Source of the DNA: Arthrobacter sp. U41
Lineage (GTDB): Bacteria > Actinomycetota > Actinomycetes > Actinomycetales > Micrococcaceae
Length of the DNA stretch: 64,000 bases
NCBI RefSeq assembly: GCF_007679325.1
Contig: NZ_VEGI01000002.1
Coordinates: 434,001-498,000, forward strand
Reading direction: 5' to 3'
How positions within the stretch are numbered: position 1 is the stretch's first letter; each line of letters starts with the position of its first letter. Positions 1 to 7,896 of the stretch are shown one piece after another. The position numbers were made by a program, and so were the translations under genes. The notes under the pieces were generated by a model. That model did not search any database, was not told where the DNA came from, and worked only from the letters and a program-made list of their open reading frames with translations.

Positions 1-729
1 CAGCTGCGGAAGCCAGGTGTTCAGGCCGTAGACGAGCAGCAGTCCCATGAAGGACGCGATCCCGATTCCGATGGCCACCACGGGGTAGGGCTTCCTGGCG
101 AGGTCGCGGAAGCCCGCCGCCTTCTCCGGTTCAGCGGCCTGGCGGACCGGCGGCAGGGACTCGGGCAGTTTGAACCACAGGAACGGAAGCAGGGCCAGCC
201 CGGCCGCGCCGCCGATGATGAACATCATCCGCCAGTTCGGGATCAGCACGAGGGCTAGGAGGGCCGTGAGGACAGCGCCGACGTGGTACCCGGTCATGGT
301 CCTGGTGGTGGACCGGCCAGCCGACCCCTCCTTGGTGGCGTAGTCGTTCATGTAGGCCAGCGCCGCGGGCAGGCACGCGCCGAGGCCCACGCCGGCCAGC
401 AGGCGGAAGATGCTGAACACCAGAACGTTGGGGGCGATCACGATGGCGAGCGTAAAGAGGGAGAACCAGGCAACGCAGGCGATCAGCAGCCGGCGGCGGC
501 CCAACCGGTCCGAGAGCGGCGCGATGAAGAGCGCGCCCAGGCCCACGCCCACCAGGGAAATCGTGGCGGCCAACGTGGCTCCGACGGCGTCGAACCCGAG
601 TTCCTGGGTTTTGATGAGTGTCGGAATGACGGTGCCCAGCACCACCAGGTCGAAACCGTCCAGCACCATGGCCAGCCAGCAGAGCCAGACAGGCCAGCGG
701 GAAGTTCGGTCAGCGGACGTCATTGGCAT
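1..729 (-). CDS. MFS aromatic acid:H+ symporter, 3' end off window
   Basis: Major facilitator of the aromatic acid/H+ symporter family (PcaK/BenK-like), expected to import 4-hydroxybenzoate or a similar aromatic acid across the inner membrane. The 243 codons present begin MPMTSADRTSRW and include the early TM1 motif LDGFDLVVLG, the loop motif LSDRLGRRRLL, and the N-terminal half up to about TM7; the C-terminal half lies outside the window. The start is set by GAGG about 8 nt upstream. It diverges from the IclR gene and faces pobA, which points to 4-hydroxybenzoate as substrate (inference from context). Confidence 0.88.
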   Translation of the reverse strand, partial: MPMTSADRTSRWPVWLCWLAMVLDGFDLVVLGTVIPTLIKTQELGFDAVGATLAATISLVGVGLGALFIAPLSDRLGRRRLLIACVAWFSLFTLAIVIAPNVLVFSIFRLLAGVGLGACLPAALAYMNDYATKEGSAGRSTTRTMTGYHVGAVLTALLALVLIPNWRMMFIIGGAAGLALLPFLWFKLPESLPPVRQAAEPEKAAGFRDLARKPYPVVAIGIGIASFMGLLLVYGLNTWLPQL

Positions 730-837
730 GGCAACCTCGGAGATAGGGCTCGGCGTCGAGCGGGCACGAAGGCGAAGGGTTGGGCGGCGGGCTTCCGGTG
801 CGCGGCAACGTGCATCCGGGCAGCATCCGACCTGAGA

Positions 838-889
838 GTTCTATCACCGGCGGGTGTAACGTAGAACACCTCAAACCATTCAATGGAAT
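838..889. promoter_or_regulatory. Divergent promoter/operator region, MFS-iclR
   Basis: The gap between the divergent transporter and regulator genes holds two dyads. GTTCTA (838-843) and TAGAAC (862-867) form a spaced inverted repeat flanked by TGAG/CTCA. CCATT-C-AATGG (876-886) is a perfect odd palindrome that shares its core with the 23-bp palindrome upstream of pobA. It lies right in front of the regulator start, which suggests autoregulation. Binding by the neighbouring IclR protein is inferred. Confidence 0.55.
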
Positions 890-1696
890 GTGGGCTCCGC
901 CCGGAAAGTAGGAAGCGTGGCCAATTCGGGCTCCGGGGACTCCGTGGTGGACCGCGTGGTGCGGGTCATCGCAGCTTTTCCGGAAGGCTCCAATGTCCTG
1001 CAGTGGACGGAACTGGCCACCCGGGCCGGGCTGCCCCTGACCACGGCGCACCGGTTGGTCCGGCAGCTTGCCGGGCATGGTCTGCTGGAGCTGGGAGCCG
1101 GCGGCTCCGTGCGTCTGGGGCTGCGCCTGTGGGAGCTCGTGAACCGGAATTCGCCCACCTTGGAGCTCCGGCAGGCGGCCCTGCCGTTTATGGAGGATAT
1201 CCAGCAGGTGCTCAACCAGAATGTGAACCTGGCCGTGCTGGACGGCAGCGAGGTGCTCTTTGTGGAGCGGCTGTCCCGGCGGGGTTCGGTGGCGAACCGG
1301 GCGCAGGTGGCCGGACGCATGCCGGTGCACGTGTCCTCCGCCGGGCTGGTGCTCATGGCCCACCAGCCCAGGCAGGTGCAGGCCGGGTACGTCGAAGGCT
1401 TCGCGGATCCCACCGGAAGGCTGACGGTGGACGAACTCCGCCGCCTGCTCAGCGAAGCGGCCCACCAGGGCTATGCCCAGCTGGTCGGCGTGGTGGACCC
1501 AGACACCCGGGGCATCGCCGTTCCGGTGACGGACCGGAAGAAGCGCACGGTGGCCGCCATCGGCGTCGTGGTCCCTCTGGATGAGGCGCGCCTGCAGGCG
1601 CTGGTGCCCGCCCTGCAGACAGCGGCCCGGGGCATCGGACGCCGGCTGGGTGAAACACAAAGCGCCGCGGAATTCCGTTCAACGGAATTCCTGTAA
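890..1696 (+). CDS. IclR-family regulator, likely of pobA and the MFS gene
   Basis: 268-residue IclR-type transcription factor. An N-terminal winged helix (about residues 20-75, including TELATRAGLPLTTAHRLVRQL) is followed by an IclR effector-binding domain (about 90-255, with GSEVLFVERLSRRGSVAN and the glycine-rich segment GIAVPV). It sits between a putative aromatic-acid importer and pobA, so 4-hydroxybenzoate is the likely effector (inference). The GTG start lacks a clear Shine-Dalgarno; an in-frame GTG at 917 is an alternative and would place the 876-889 dyad outside the leader. The last codons contain the 1669-1691 palindrome. Confidence 0.88.
   Translation: MGSARKVGSVANSGSGDSVVDRVVRVIAAFPEGSNVLQWTELATRAGLPLTTAHRLVRQLAGHGLLELGAGGSVRLGLRLWELVNRNSPTLELRQAALPFMEDIQQVLNQNVNLAVLDGSEVLFVERLSRRGSVANRAQVAGRMPVHVSSAGLVLMAHQPRQVQAGYVEGFADPTGRLTVDELRRLLSEAAHQGYAQLVGVVDPDTRGIAVPVTDRKKRTVAAIGVVVPLDEARLQALVPALQTAARGIGRRLGETQSAAEFRSTEFL
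1669..1691. promoter_or_regulatory. 23-bp perfect palindrome, putative IclR operator for pobA
   Basis: Arms GGAATTCCGTT and AACGGAATTCC are exact reverse complements around a single C (position 1680). The site overlaps the last codons of the regulator gene and ends 95 bp before pobA. Its core TTCCGTTCAACGGAA resembles IclR-family operators and matches 11 of 15 positions at 874-888. No T-run follows, which argues against a simple terminator. Confidence 0.6.
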
Positions 1697-1786
1697 CGCG
1701 GGTCCTCCTTCCGGCGCCACACTGATAGCGAGCAGATCATCCGGCCCGGACACCAAGCCGCGGCCCCGCAACGGAGCGAGGACACC

Positions 1787-2977
1787 ATGGCGAACCGCAA
1801 AGCCATCACTACCCAGGTCGCCATCATGGGGGCCGGCCCGGCAGGGCTGATGCTGTCCCACCTGCTGGCCCAGGCGGGGATCGAATCCACCGTGATCGAG
1901 CTCCGCAGCCGTCAGGAAATCTCGGAAACCGTCCGGGCCGGCATCCTGGAGCACGGCTCGGTGAACCTGCTGGTGGACAGCGGAGTCTCGGACCGGGTCC
2001 TGCGTGACGGCGACCGGCACGACGGGATCGAACTGCGCTTTGACGGCGAAAGCCATCGGATCGACTTCAAGGAACTCGTGGGGGAGTCGGTCTGGCTGTA
2101 CCCGCAGACCGATGTCTTCATTGATCTCGCCGCACGACGCGAGGCCGACGGCGGCGACGTCCGGTACGGCGTCACGGACACCTCCCTCCATGACCTCGAG
2201 GGCGCGCCGAAGGTCTGGTTCACCGACGCGGACGGCGTGGACTACGAACTCCAGGCGGACTTCGTCGCCGGAGCCGACGGGTCCCGCAGCCAGGCCCGTT
2301 CCGCGATCCCCGAAAACCGGCGTCAACGGTACGTCCACGAATACCCGTTCGCCTGGTTCGGCATCCTCGCCGAGGCGCCGCGCAGCTCCGATGAACTGAT
2401 CTATGCCAACTCCGCGAACGGCTTCGCCCTGATCAGCCAGCGGACCGAGACCGTCCAGCGGATGTACTTCCAGTGCGATCCGAACGAGGACGTCAACAAC
2501 TGGAGCGATGACCGGATCTGGGAAACGTTCCGCAGCCGGGTCAACGGCAACGGCTTTGAACTCAAGGAAGGGCCCGTCATCGACAAGACGGTCCTGAAGT
2601 TCCGCAGTTCGGTCCTCGCCCCGATGCGGCACGGCAGGCTCTTCCTCGCCGGCGACGCGGCGCACACCGTCCCGCCGACCGGGGCGAAAGGCCTGAACCT
2701 GGCGCTGAACGACGTCAAGGTCCTGTTTGAAGGCCTCGACAGTTTCTACAAGACCGGAAACGCCGCGCTCCTGGATGGATACAGCGGCCGTGCCCTGGAC
2801 CGGGTCTGGAAGGCGCAACAGTTCTCCTACTGGATGACGTCCATGCTGCACACCCCGGCCGGCGCGGACGGCTTCGCCCGCGCCCGCCAGCTTGGTGAAC
2901 TCAACTCGGTGGTCTCCTCCCGCCACGGCCGGGCCTACCTCGCCGAGGCCTACACCGGCTGGCCGGCGCCGCACTAG
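1787..2977 (+). CDS. pobA: 4-hydroxybenzoate 3-monooxygenase
   Basis: Flavoprotein hydroxylase converting 4-hydroxybenzoate to protocatechuate with NAD(P)H and O2, feeding the beta-ketoadipate pathway. At 396 residues it matches the usual family length of about 390-395. The N-terminal dinucleotide-binding motif GAGPAG is at residues 15-20, the DG motif GADGSRSQ near 160, and the FAD-ribityl motif GDAAHTVPPTGAKGLNLA near 288-305. The segment QTDVFIDLA after WLYP is typical of PobA. No protocatechuate ring-cleavage genes are in the window, so the later steps must be encoded elsewhere. Confidence 0.96.
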   Translation: MANRKAITTQVAIMGAGPAGLMLSHLLAQAGIESTVIELRSRQEISETVRAGILEHGSVNLLVDSGVSDRVLRDGDRHDGIELRFDGESHRIDFKELVGESVWLYPQTDVFIDLAARREADGGDVRYGVTDTSLHDLEGAPKVWFTDADGVDYELQADFVAGADGSRSQARSAIPENRRQRYVHEYPFAWFGILAEAPRSSDELIYANSANGFALISQRTETVQRMYFQCDPNEDVNNWSDDRIWETFRSRVNGNGFELKEGPVIDKTVLKFRSSVLAPMRHGRLFLAGDAAHTVPPTGAKGLNLALNDVKVLFEGLDSFYKTGNAALLDGYSGRALDRVWKAQQFSYWMTSMLHTPAGADGFARARQLGELNSVVSSRHGRAYLAEAYTGWPAPH

Positions 2978-3015
2978 GACGTCTGCCGGAACTCCGGAGG
3001 GAGTACATATTTCCA

Positions 3016-3044
3016 TCGACACGCTCCGTGGCCAGGACTAGCCT
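3016..3044 (+). promoter_or_regulatory. Promoter for the NTF2-like gene
   Basis: TCGACA (3016-3021) and TAGCCT (3039-3044) are separated by exactly 17 bp. They lie between the pobA stop and the next gene, giving a predicted leader of about 43 nt that contains GGAGAGG. Confidence 0.5.
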
Positions 3045-3093
3045 TGAACCGTCCCAGCACGACCCGACAAGGACGACGGAGAGGTGTCCAATC

Positions 3094-3486
3094 ATGGGAA
3101 CCGCAGAAAATGTTGAATTGGTCCGGCGGGGGTACGAGGCCTTCAACGCAGGGGATATGGCGACCCTCAGCGAGATATTCGCGGAGGACGCAGTCTGGCA
3201 CGCGGCCGGAGGCGGCGTGCTGTCGGGAACGAAGCAGGGCCGAGACGCCGTCCTGGCGTACTTCGGCGAGTTGGGAGCGCGCAGCCAGGGTTCATTCCAA
3301 GCAAACGTCCAGGACATTGTCGGCGGGGAAAAACACACAGTCGCAATTCAGCAGACCCACAGCGAGGGCAACGGCAAGACACTCGACTCCGGCACCGTCG
3401 TTGCGTTTGTGGTCCGCGACGGAAAAATTGCCGAGGGCCGCGAGTACTCCGAAGACACCGCCAAATGGGACGACTTCTGGGCGTAA
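3094..3486 (+). CDS. SnoaL/NTF2-like (DUF4440-type) protein
   Basis: 130-residue single-domain cystatin/NTF2-fold protein. It shows the family pattern VRRGYEAFNAGDMATLSEIFAEDAVWH at the N-terminus and VAFVVRDGKIAEGREYSED near the C-terminus. Such proteins are ketosteroid-isomerase-like enzymes or ligand-binding proteins; the substrate cannot be told from sequence. The start is placed at the ATG preceded by GGAGAGG (3079-3085) rather than upstream in-frame codons that overlap the promoter. It is probably transcribed alone. Confidence 0.82.
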   Translation: MGTAENVELVRRGYEAFNAGDMATLSEIFAEDAVWHAAGGGVLSGTKQGRDAVLAYFGELGARSQGSFQANVQDIVGGEKHTVAIQQTHSEGNGKTLDSGTVVAFVVRDGKIAEGREYSEDTAKWDDFWA

Positions 3487-3542
3487 CAGCGCGCATGGCC
3501 ACTGACGTCCGGCCGTGCCGGCGCTGGCCGTAGACTCTGGGC

Positions 3543-4589
3543 ATGGAGGCTCTTTCGGTCGTGGGCGGCGGCATCGCAGGGCTGGCGCTGGCCGCACACG
3601 TTGACCCCCGCCGCTTTCAGGTGACTATCCACGAGCGGCGGGAAGAGCCGCCGTCGGTGGAGACGTCCCTGGCCATGTGGCCGGAGGCCCAGCGGGCCCT
3701 GCAGAAGGTGGGTATCCTCCCGGCGGTCCGTGCGGCCGGCCAGGACTTTGGCGGCATGGCTCTCCGGGACGGTTCCGGGAACGTCCTGCTCCGGGCCGGG
3801 GCGCCGGGCGTTATCGGAGTGTCGCGGGCGGACCTGCTCCGGCTGCTTGATGCTGCGGTGCCTGCCTCGGTGCTCAGGGCCTACGGGCCGGTCACGTCAC
3901 TGCCGGGTCCGGGTCCCGTCGTCGGCGCCGACGGCGTGCACAGCATCGTCCGCCGGAGTGTCTGGGGTGAACGCGCCAGGGCCAGGCTGAGCCCGTATCT
4001 GGCGTTGCGCGGCATCATCGACGTGCCGGTTCCGCCGGGCGGCGGCGGTGAGTATTGGGGCCGCGGGCAGTTGTTTGGCATCACTCCCGCGTCCCGCGGC
4101 CGCACCTACTGGTACGCCTCGTACCGCTCGGGGCTGGGCCCCGGAGGGATCGACGTCGACGAAGCCCTGGCCCTGACCCGCGCGCGTTTTGTCGGCCGCG
4201 CTGACGGCATAGACCAGGTCCTGACGGCGGCGACGCCGGGGGAGACGCTGGCGCAACGGGTCTGGACGGTGCCCTATCCGGGCAGCTACCGGCGGGGAAA
4301 TACGGTGCTGGTGGGGGACGCTGCACACGGCATGATGCCCAACCTGGGGCGCGGCGCCTGCGAGGCCCTGATCGACGCTGTCACCCTCGCGGAGTTGCTC
4401 AACACCCGCCCGTTCCCGGAGGCCCTGCAGGCGTACAACCGGCGGAGACTGCTGCGCAGCCAGGCGTTGCGCGTGGCGTCGACCGCCATGGCCCGGCTTG
4501 CACTCACCGAAAGTGCCCAGCCCCTGCGCGACGGGATCCTGCGGCTGGCCGGCAGGGGTCGGGGCGGCGCTGCCGGCGCCGAGCGTTGA
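3543..4589 (+). CDS. FAD-dependent monooxygenase (group A-like)
   Basis: 348-residue flavoprotein monooxygenase of the PHBH/salicylate hydroxylase fold. The FAD motif GGGIAGLAL is at residues 8-16, GADGVHSIVRR near 127, and GDAAHGMMPNLGRGACEAL near 258. It is shorter than PobA and lacks its substrate-binding residues, so the substrate is unknown; aromatic ring hydroxylation or a tailoring role is possible. TAGACT at 3531-3536 is 6 nt before the ATG and there is no Shine-Dalgarno, suggesting a leaderless mRNA. It ends convergently with the GNAT gene. Confidence 0.85.
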   Translation: MEALSVVGGGIAGLALAAHVDPRRFQVTIHERREEPPSVETSLAMWPEAQRALQKVGILPAVRAAGQDFGGMALRDGSGNVLLRAGAPGVIGVSRADLLRLLDAAVPASVLRAYGPVTSLPGPGPVVGADGVHSIVRRSVWGERARARLSPYLALRGIIDVPVPPGGGGEYWGRGQLFGITPASRGRTYWYASYRSGLGPGGIDVDEALALTRARFVGRADGIDQVLTAATPGETLAQRVWTVPYPGSYRRGNTVLVGDAAHGMMPNLGRGACEALIDAVTLAELLNTRPFPEALQAYNRRRLLRSQALRVASTAMARLALTESAQPLRDGILRLAGRGRGGAAGAER

Positions 4590-4621
4590 CGCTGACCGGT
4601 GACGCCGACCACCGGCACCGC

Positions 4622-5125
4622 TTAGGCCATGGCGGTGTGCGCTGCGCTGTGCGAGTCGATGGCCTTCGCGTAGCAATAGGAATGTTCCACCCCGACGTAC
4701 GGCCCGAAATTCGGCACCGGCGTGAAACCGGAGTTCTCGTAAAACTGCCGGCCGTCGGCCTGCACGGAGCCCGCCTCCGCCCTGATGGACGTGATGCCCA
4801 GGGAATGGGCATGCGCCTCAAGCGCCGCCAGGATGGAGCTGGCCACCCCCGAGCCGCGGGTATACGGCAGTACGTAGAGCCTCTTGATCTCGGCCGTGTG
4901 CTGGTCCAGGATCCGCAGGCCGCCGCAGCCCACGGGCTGCCCGGACGCCTTGTCGTGGGCGACGAGGAACACTGCCGTGTCAGCCTCCGACGGCGGCGGG
5001 CCGGGTTCGTGGTCGCTGGTGCCGAAACGGGCATCGAGTTCGGCCTGCTGGGCCGCCCGGAGGTCCGCCCCGACCGGGTTGGCCCAGGTGACCTGCCGGA
5101 TGTTGAGCCGCGGGTTGGTCTGCAT
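4622..5125 (-). CDS. GNAT-family N-acetyltransferase
   Basis: 167-residue acetyl-CoA-dependent acetyltransferase. The central motif A reads IKRLYVLPYTRGSGVASSIL, with RGSGVA as the pyrophosphate-binding loop, followed by ALEAHAHSLGITSIRAEAG and the C-terminal FYENSGFTPV typical of the fold. The acceptor is unknown. The start is the ATG before QTNPRLNIRQVTW; upstream in-frame sequence overlaps a likely promoter (TAGCCT on the minus strand, 5161-5166). Confidence 0.85.
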   Translation of the reverse strand: MQTNPRLNIRQVTWANPVGADLRAAQQAELDARFGTSDHEPGPPPSEADTAVFLVAHDKASGQPVGCGGLRILDQHTAEIKRLYVLPYTRGSGVASSILAALEAHAHSLGITSIRAEAGSVQADGRQFYENSGFTPVPNFGPYVGVEHSYCYAKAIDSHSAAHTAMA

Positions 5126-5219
5126 GGCTGCCTCGCTTCGCCGAAGGGTTATGCAGATTAAGGCTAGGAGCCGCCGGTTTCGGCCGTGTTTCCTGTGCGT
5201 TAGGATCCGGAGAATTCGG

Positions 5220-5903
5220 CTACAGTGTGCCGCCGGTGGGGTCCTCCGCCGTCGGGTCCACCAGCGCCAGGCCGCCCACGGGACTGTCGTCCCAGTGGAT
5301 GAGCCGCCAGCCGGCGTCGGGGTCCCCTTCCAGGGCCACGATGCCGGTGTTGGCGAGGACGTGGCGTGCCGCGAAGCCCGCCTCCATGTTGCTGGCCCGC
5401 AGGCCCGCCCAGACGCGGATCGCGGCGCCGTGGCTGACCACGGCCACCGTCCCGGCAGCACCGGACGCTGCTGTGCCGGATGCCGCTGCGGTGGCGATCC
5501 GCGCGATCGAGGCGTCGTAGCGTTCGAAGAAATCGTGTCCGCTGGGACCGCCAGGCATCCTGCGGTGCAGTTCCCCGTCCGCCCAGCCGAACACCGTCCC
5601 GAGGTAACGCAGGTGCGATTCCTTGTCGGTGAGCTTCTCCAGGGAGCCTGCTTCGATTTCGTGCAGGCCCTCCAGCACCTCGACCTCCAGGCCGCGGACG
5701 CTGGAGAGCGGCGCGGCCGTGATCTGGGTGCGGATCAGCGTGGACGCGTACAGGCGGTCGATCTGCTCATTCGCCAGCGACCGCGCCAGCGCGGCGGCCT
5801 GCCGTTCGCCGAGCTCGGTCAGTCCGGGCCCCGGGTGGGCGGTGTCCAGCTGGCCCAGTACGTTGCCGGGCGTCTGGCCGTGGCGGATGAGCAGGAGCCT
5901 CAT
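5220..5903 (-). CDS. Histidine phosphatase (phosphoglycerate mutase-like)
   Basis: 227-residue histidine acid phosphatase superfamily member. The catalytic LIRHGQT is at residues 5-11, and the second catalytic histidine lies in VVSHGAAIRVW near residue 165. It could dephosphorylate small metabolites; the substrate is not predictable. The start codon overlaps the purB stop (ATGA-type overlap), so the two are co-transcribed and probably translationally coupled. Confidence 0.9.
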   Translation of the reverse strand: MRLLLIRHGQTPGNVLGQLDTAHPGPGLTELGERQAAALARSLANEQIDRLYASTLIRTQITAAPLSSVRGLEVEVLEGLHEIEAGSLEKLTDKESHLRYLGTVFGWADGELHRRMPGGPSGHDFFERYDASIARIATAAASGTAASGAAGTVAVVSHGAAIRVWAGLRASNMEAGFAARHVLANTGIVALEGDPDAGWRLIHWDDSPVGGLALVDPTAEDPTGGTL

Positions 5904-7342
5904 GCGAGGTGGTCCACCAGCTTGTCCGCGATGCCGGTGTACTTGCCTGGGGTGAGCGCCAGCAGCCGGGCTTCGGCGTCCGCGGACAGGCCCAGGCTCT
6001 GGACGAACTCCTGCATCCTGGCCGCATCGACGCGCTGCCCGCGGGTCAGGTCCTTGAGCCGCTCGTAAGGGTTTTCCATGCCTTCGACGCCGGCGATGGC
6101 CTCGGCGCGCATGACCATCTGGATGGCCTCGCCCAGGACTTCCCAGTTGGTGTCGAGGTCCGCGGCCAGGACGTCCTCCGCGACCTTCAGGCGGTCCAGG
6201 CCCTTGGCCACGTTGGAGATGGCAAGCAGCGAGTGGCCGAAGGCCACACCGATGTTGCGCTGCGAGGAGGAGTCGGTGAGGTCGCGCTGCCAGCGGGAGG
6301 TGACCAAGGTGGAGCCCAGGACATCCAGGAGGCCCGAGGAGATCTCCAGGTTGGCCTCGGCATTTTCGAAGCGGATCGGGTTGACCTTGTGCGGCATGGT
6401 GGAGGAGCCGGTGGCGCCCGCGACCGGAATCTGCACGAAGTAGCCGATCGAGATGTAGCTCCAGATGTCCGTGCAGACGTTGTGGAGGATCCGGTTGAAC
6501 CGCGCGACGTCGGCGTACAGCTCCGCCTGCCAGTCGTGGCTTTCGATCTGGGTGGTCAGCGGGTTCCAGCTCAGTCCCAGGCCTTCGACGAAGCCCTGGG
6601 CGACCTGCTGCCAGTCGGCGCCGGGAACCGAGGCCACGTGGGCGGCGTAGGTGCCGGTGGCGCCGTTGATCTTGCCGAGATATTCGGTCCGGGCGATGCG
6701 GTCCAGCTGGCGGGTCAGGCGGTGCGCGATGACGGCCAGTTCCTTGCCCAAGGTGGTGGGGGTGGCCGGCTGGCCGTGCGTGCGCGAGAGCATCGGCACG
6801 GCACGGTTGGCTTCGGCCATCGCGGTGATCTGCGCGACGAGCTTCCGCGCGGCGGGCAGCCAGACGTCCTCCACGGCGCCCTTGATGCCCAGGGCGTAGG
6901 ACAGGTTGTTGATGTCCTCGGACGTGCAGCCGAAGTGGACCAGTGCGGTCAGGTGTTCGATGCCGATGCCGGGCAGCCGGCGGCCGATATAGTACTCGAC
7001 GGCCTTGACGTCATGCACGGTGACGGCCTCGATGTCGGCCAGTTCAGACACCGATCCGGCGTCGAATTCAGTGACGATCGCGCGCAGTTTCTCCTGCTGG
7101 TCCGCGGTCAGGGGCCCGGCGCCGGGCAGCACGTTGTTGCCGGTCAGGTGGATAAGCCATTCAACCTCGACGGCGACCCGGTCCCGGTTGAGGGCGGCCT
7201 CCGAGAGGTAGTCGACCAGCGGCGCGACGGTGGACTGGTACCGGCCGTCCAGCGGACCGAGCGCGATCTGTTGTGAGGACGCGGCGAGGGCCAGGCGTCC
7301 GGACGGCGTGCGGGTATCAGCTGTGGCGGCAGTTTCAGGCAT
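5900..7342 (-). CDS. purB: Adenylosuccinate lyase
   Basis: 480-residue fumarase/aspartase-superfamily enzyme catalysing two steps of purine synthesis (SAICAR to AICAR, adenylosuccinate to AMP). The superfamily signature SSTMPHKVNPIRFENAEANL is near residue 310, and the early segment LGPLDGRYQSTVAPLVDYLSE marks the longer PurB type. RTHGQPATPTTLGKE carries a catalytic histidine. It heads a two-gene operon with the histidine phosphatase. Confidence 0.96.
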   Translation of the reverse strand: MPETAATADTRTPSGRLALAASSQQIALGPLDGRYQSTVAPLVDYLSEAALNRDRVAVEVEWLIHLTGNNVLPGAGPLTADQQEKLRAIVTEFDAGSVSELADIEAVTVHDVKAVEYYIGRRLPGIGIEHLTALVHFGCTSEDINNLSYALGIKGAVEDVWLPAARKLVAQITAMAEANRAVPMLSRTHGQPATPTTLGKELAVIAHRLTRQLDRIARTEYLGKINGATGTYAAHVASVPGADWQQVAQGFVEGLGLSWNPLTTQIESHDWQAELYADVARFNRILHNVCTDIWSYISIGYFVQIPVAGATGSSTMPHKVNPIRFENAEANLEISSGLLDVLGSTLVTSRWQRDLTDSSSQRNIGVAFGHSLLAISNVAKGLDRLKVAEDVLAADLDTNWEVLGEAIQMVMRAEAIAGVEGMENPYERLKDLTRGQRVDAARMQEFVQSLGLSADAEARLLALTPGKYTGIADKLVDHLA

Positions 7343-7467
7343 GCCACGATTCTTTCACGAAGTCCCGCCGGGCCTTAAGCGCGGCGGTCCATGTGACTTC
7401 CCGGCTGCGGGTGCCCGGTCCGCCCCGGGTCCCTGAGCGGAGTTGTCCACATGGCCGGGACGGGAAC

Positions 7468-7496
7468 TTCAGGGGGCCAGCAGGAGTCCCTAATGT
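7468..7496 (+). promoter_or_regulatory. Promoter for a leaderless transcript
   Basis: TTCAGG (7468-7473), a 17-bp spacer and TAATGT (7491-7496), followed 7 nt later by the ATG of the next gene. No ribosome binding site is present. Confidence 0.5.
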
Positions 7497-7503
7497 CGGT
7501 GGT

Positions 7504-7896
7504 ATGTCCACGAGCGCCGCCAGGACCGGGAGAACAGGAAGCACAGCCGGCACGGTCAGTACCGCCAGCACCGCGAATTTCGGCAGCACGGCCGGCACCG
7601 CATCAGAGGGTGCCGTGATGGCCACCGACGCCGTGGCCTGCGCATCGCGCGGCCACGAGGTCCAGCAGCTTGCAGCCCGAACCGCCGCATGCGTGGACCA
7701 CGTCGACGCCGCACTGGCCCGGCTGGTCAGTGTGGAACTGCAGAGCTGGCAGTCCCCGGCAGGCCGGGCCTACCGGACGTCGCTGTCATTTCAGGCAGCC
7801 TCCCTGCGCCGCAGCCGGGCGGCCCTGCAGGAGGCTGTCGCCGTAGTCCTCCGGCACGCCCAGAACGTGATGATGCCCCCGGGGCGTCCGGGCTGA
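7504..7896 (+). CDS. Small WXG100-like protein, function unknown
   Basis: 130-residue protein not recognised by name. The first 40 residues are a low-complexity Gly/Thr/Ser/Ala tract. The rest is helical: HEVQQLAARTAACVDHVDAALARL, then LQSWQSPAGRAYRTSL, which resembles the WXG turn of ESX-type small helical-hairpin proteins, then a second helix SLRRSRAALQEAVAVV. The stop overlaps the start of the hydrolase-like gene by one base (TGATG), so they are one unit. A secreted or partner role is inferred, and there are no ESX secretion genes nearby. Confidence 0.72.
   Translation: MSTSAARTGRTGSTAGTVSTASTANFGSTAGTASEGAVMATDAVACASRGHEVQQLAARTAACVDHVDAALARLVSVELQSWQSPAGRAYRTSLSFQAASLRRSRAALQEAVAVVLRHAQNVMMPPGRPG

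Noticed and set aside
1679..3022. 447-codon minus-strand open frame opposite pobA
   Set aside because: It lies antisense to a clearly conserved gene and has no recognisable domain. Long antisense frames are expected at this GC content.
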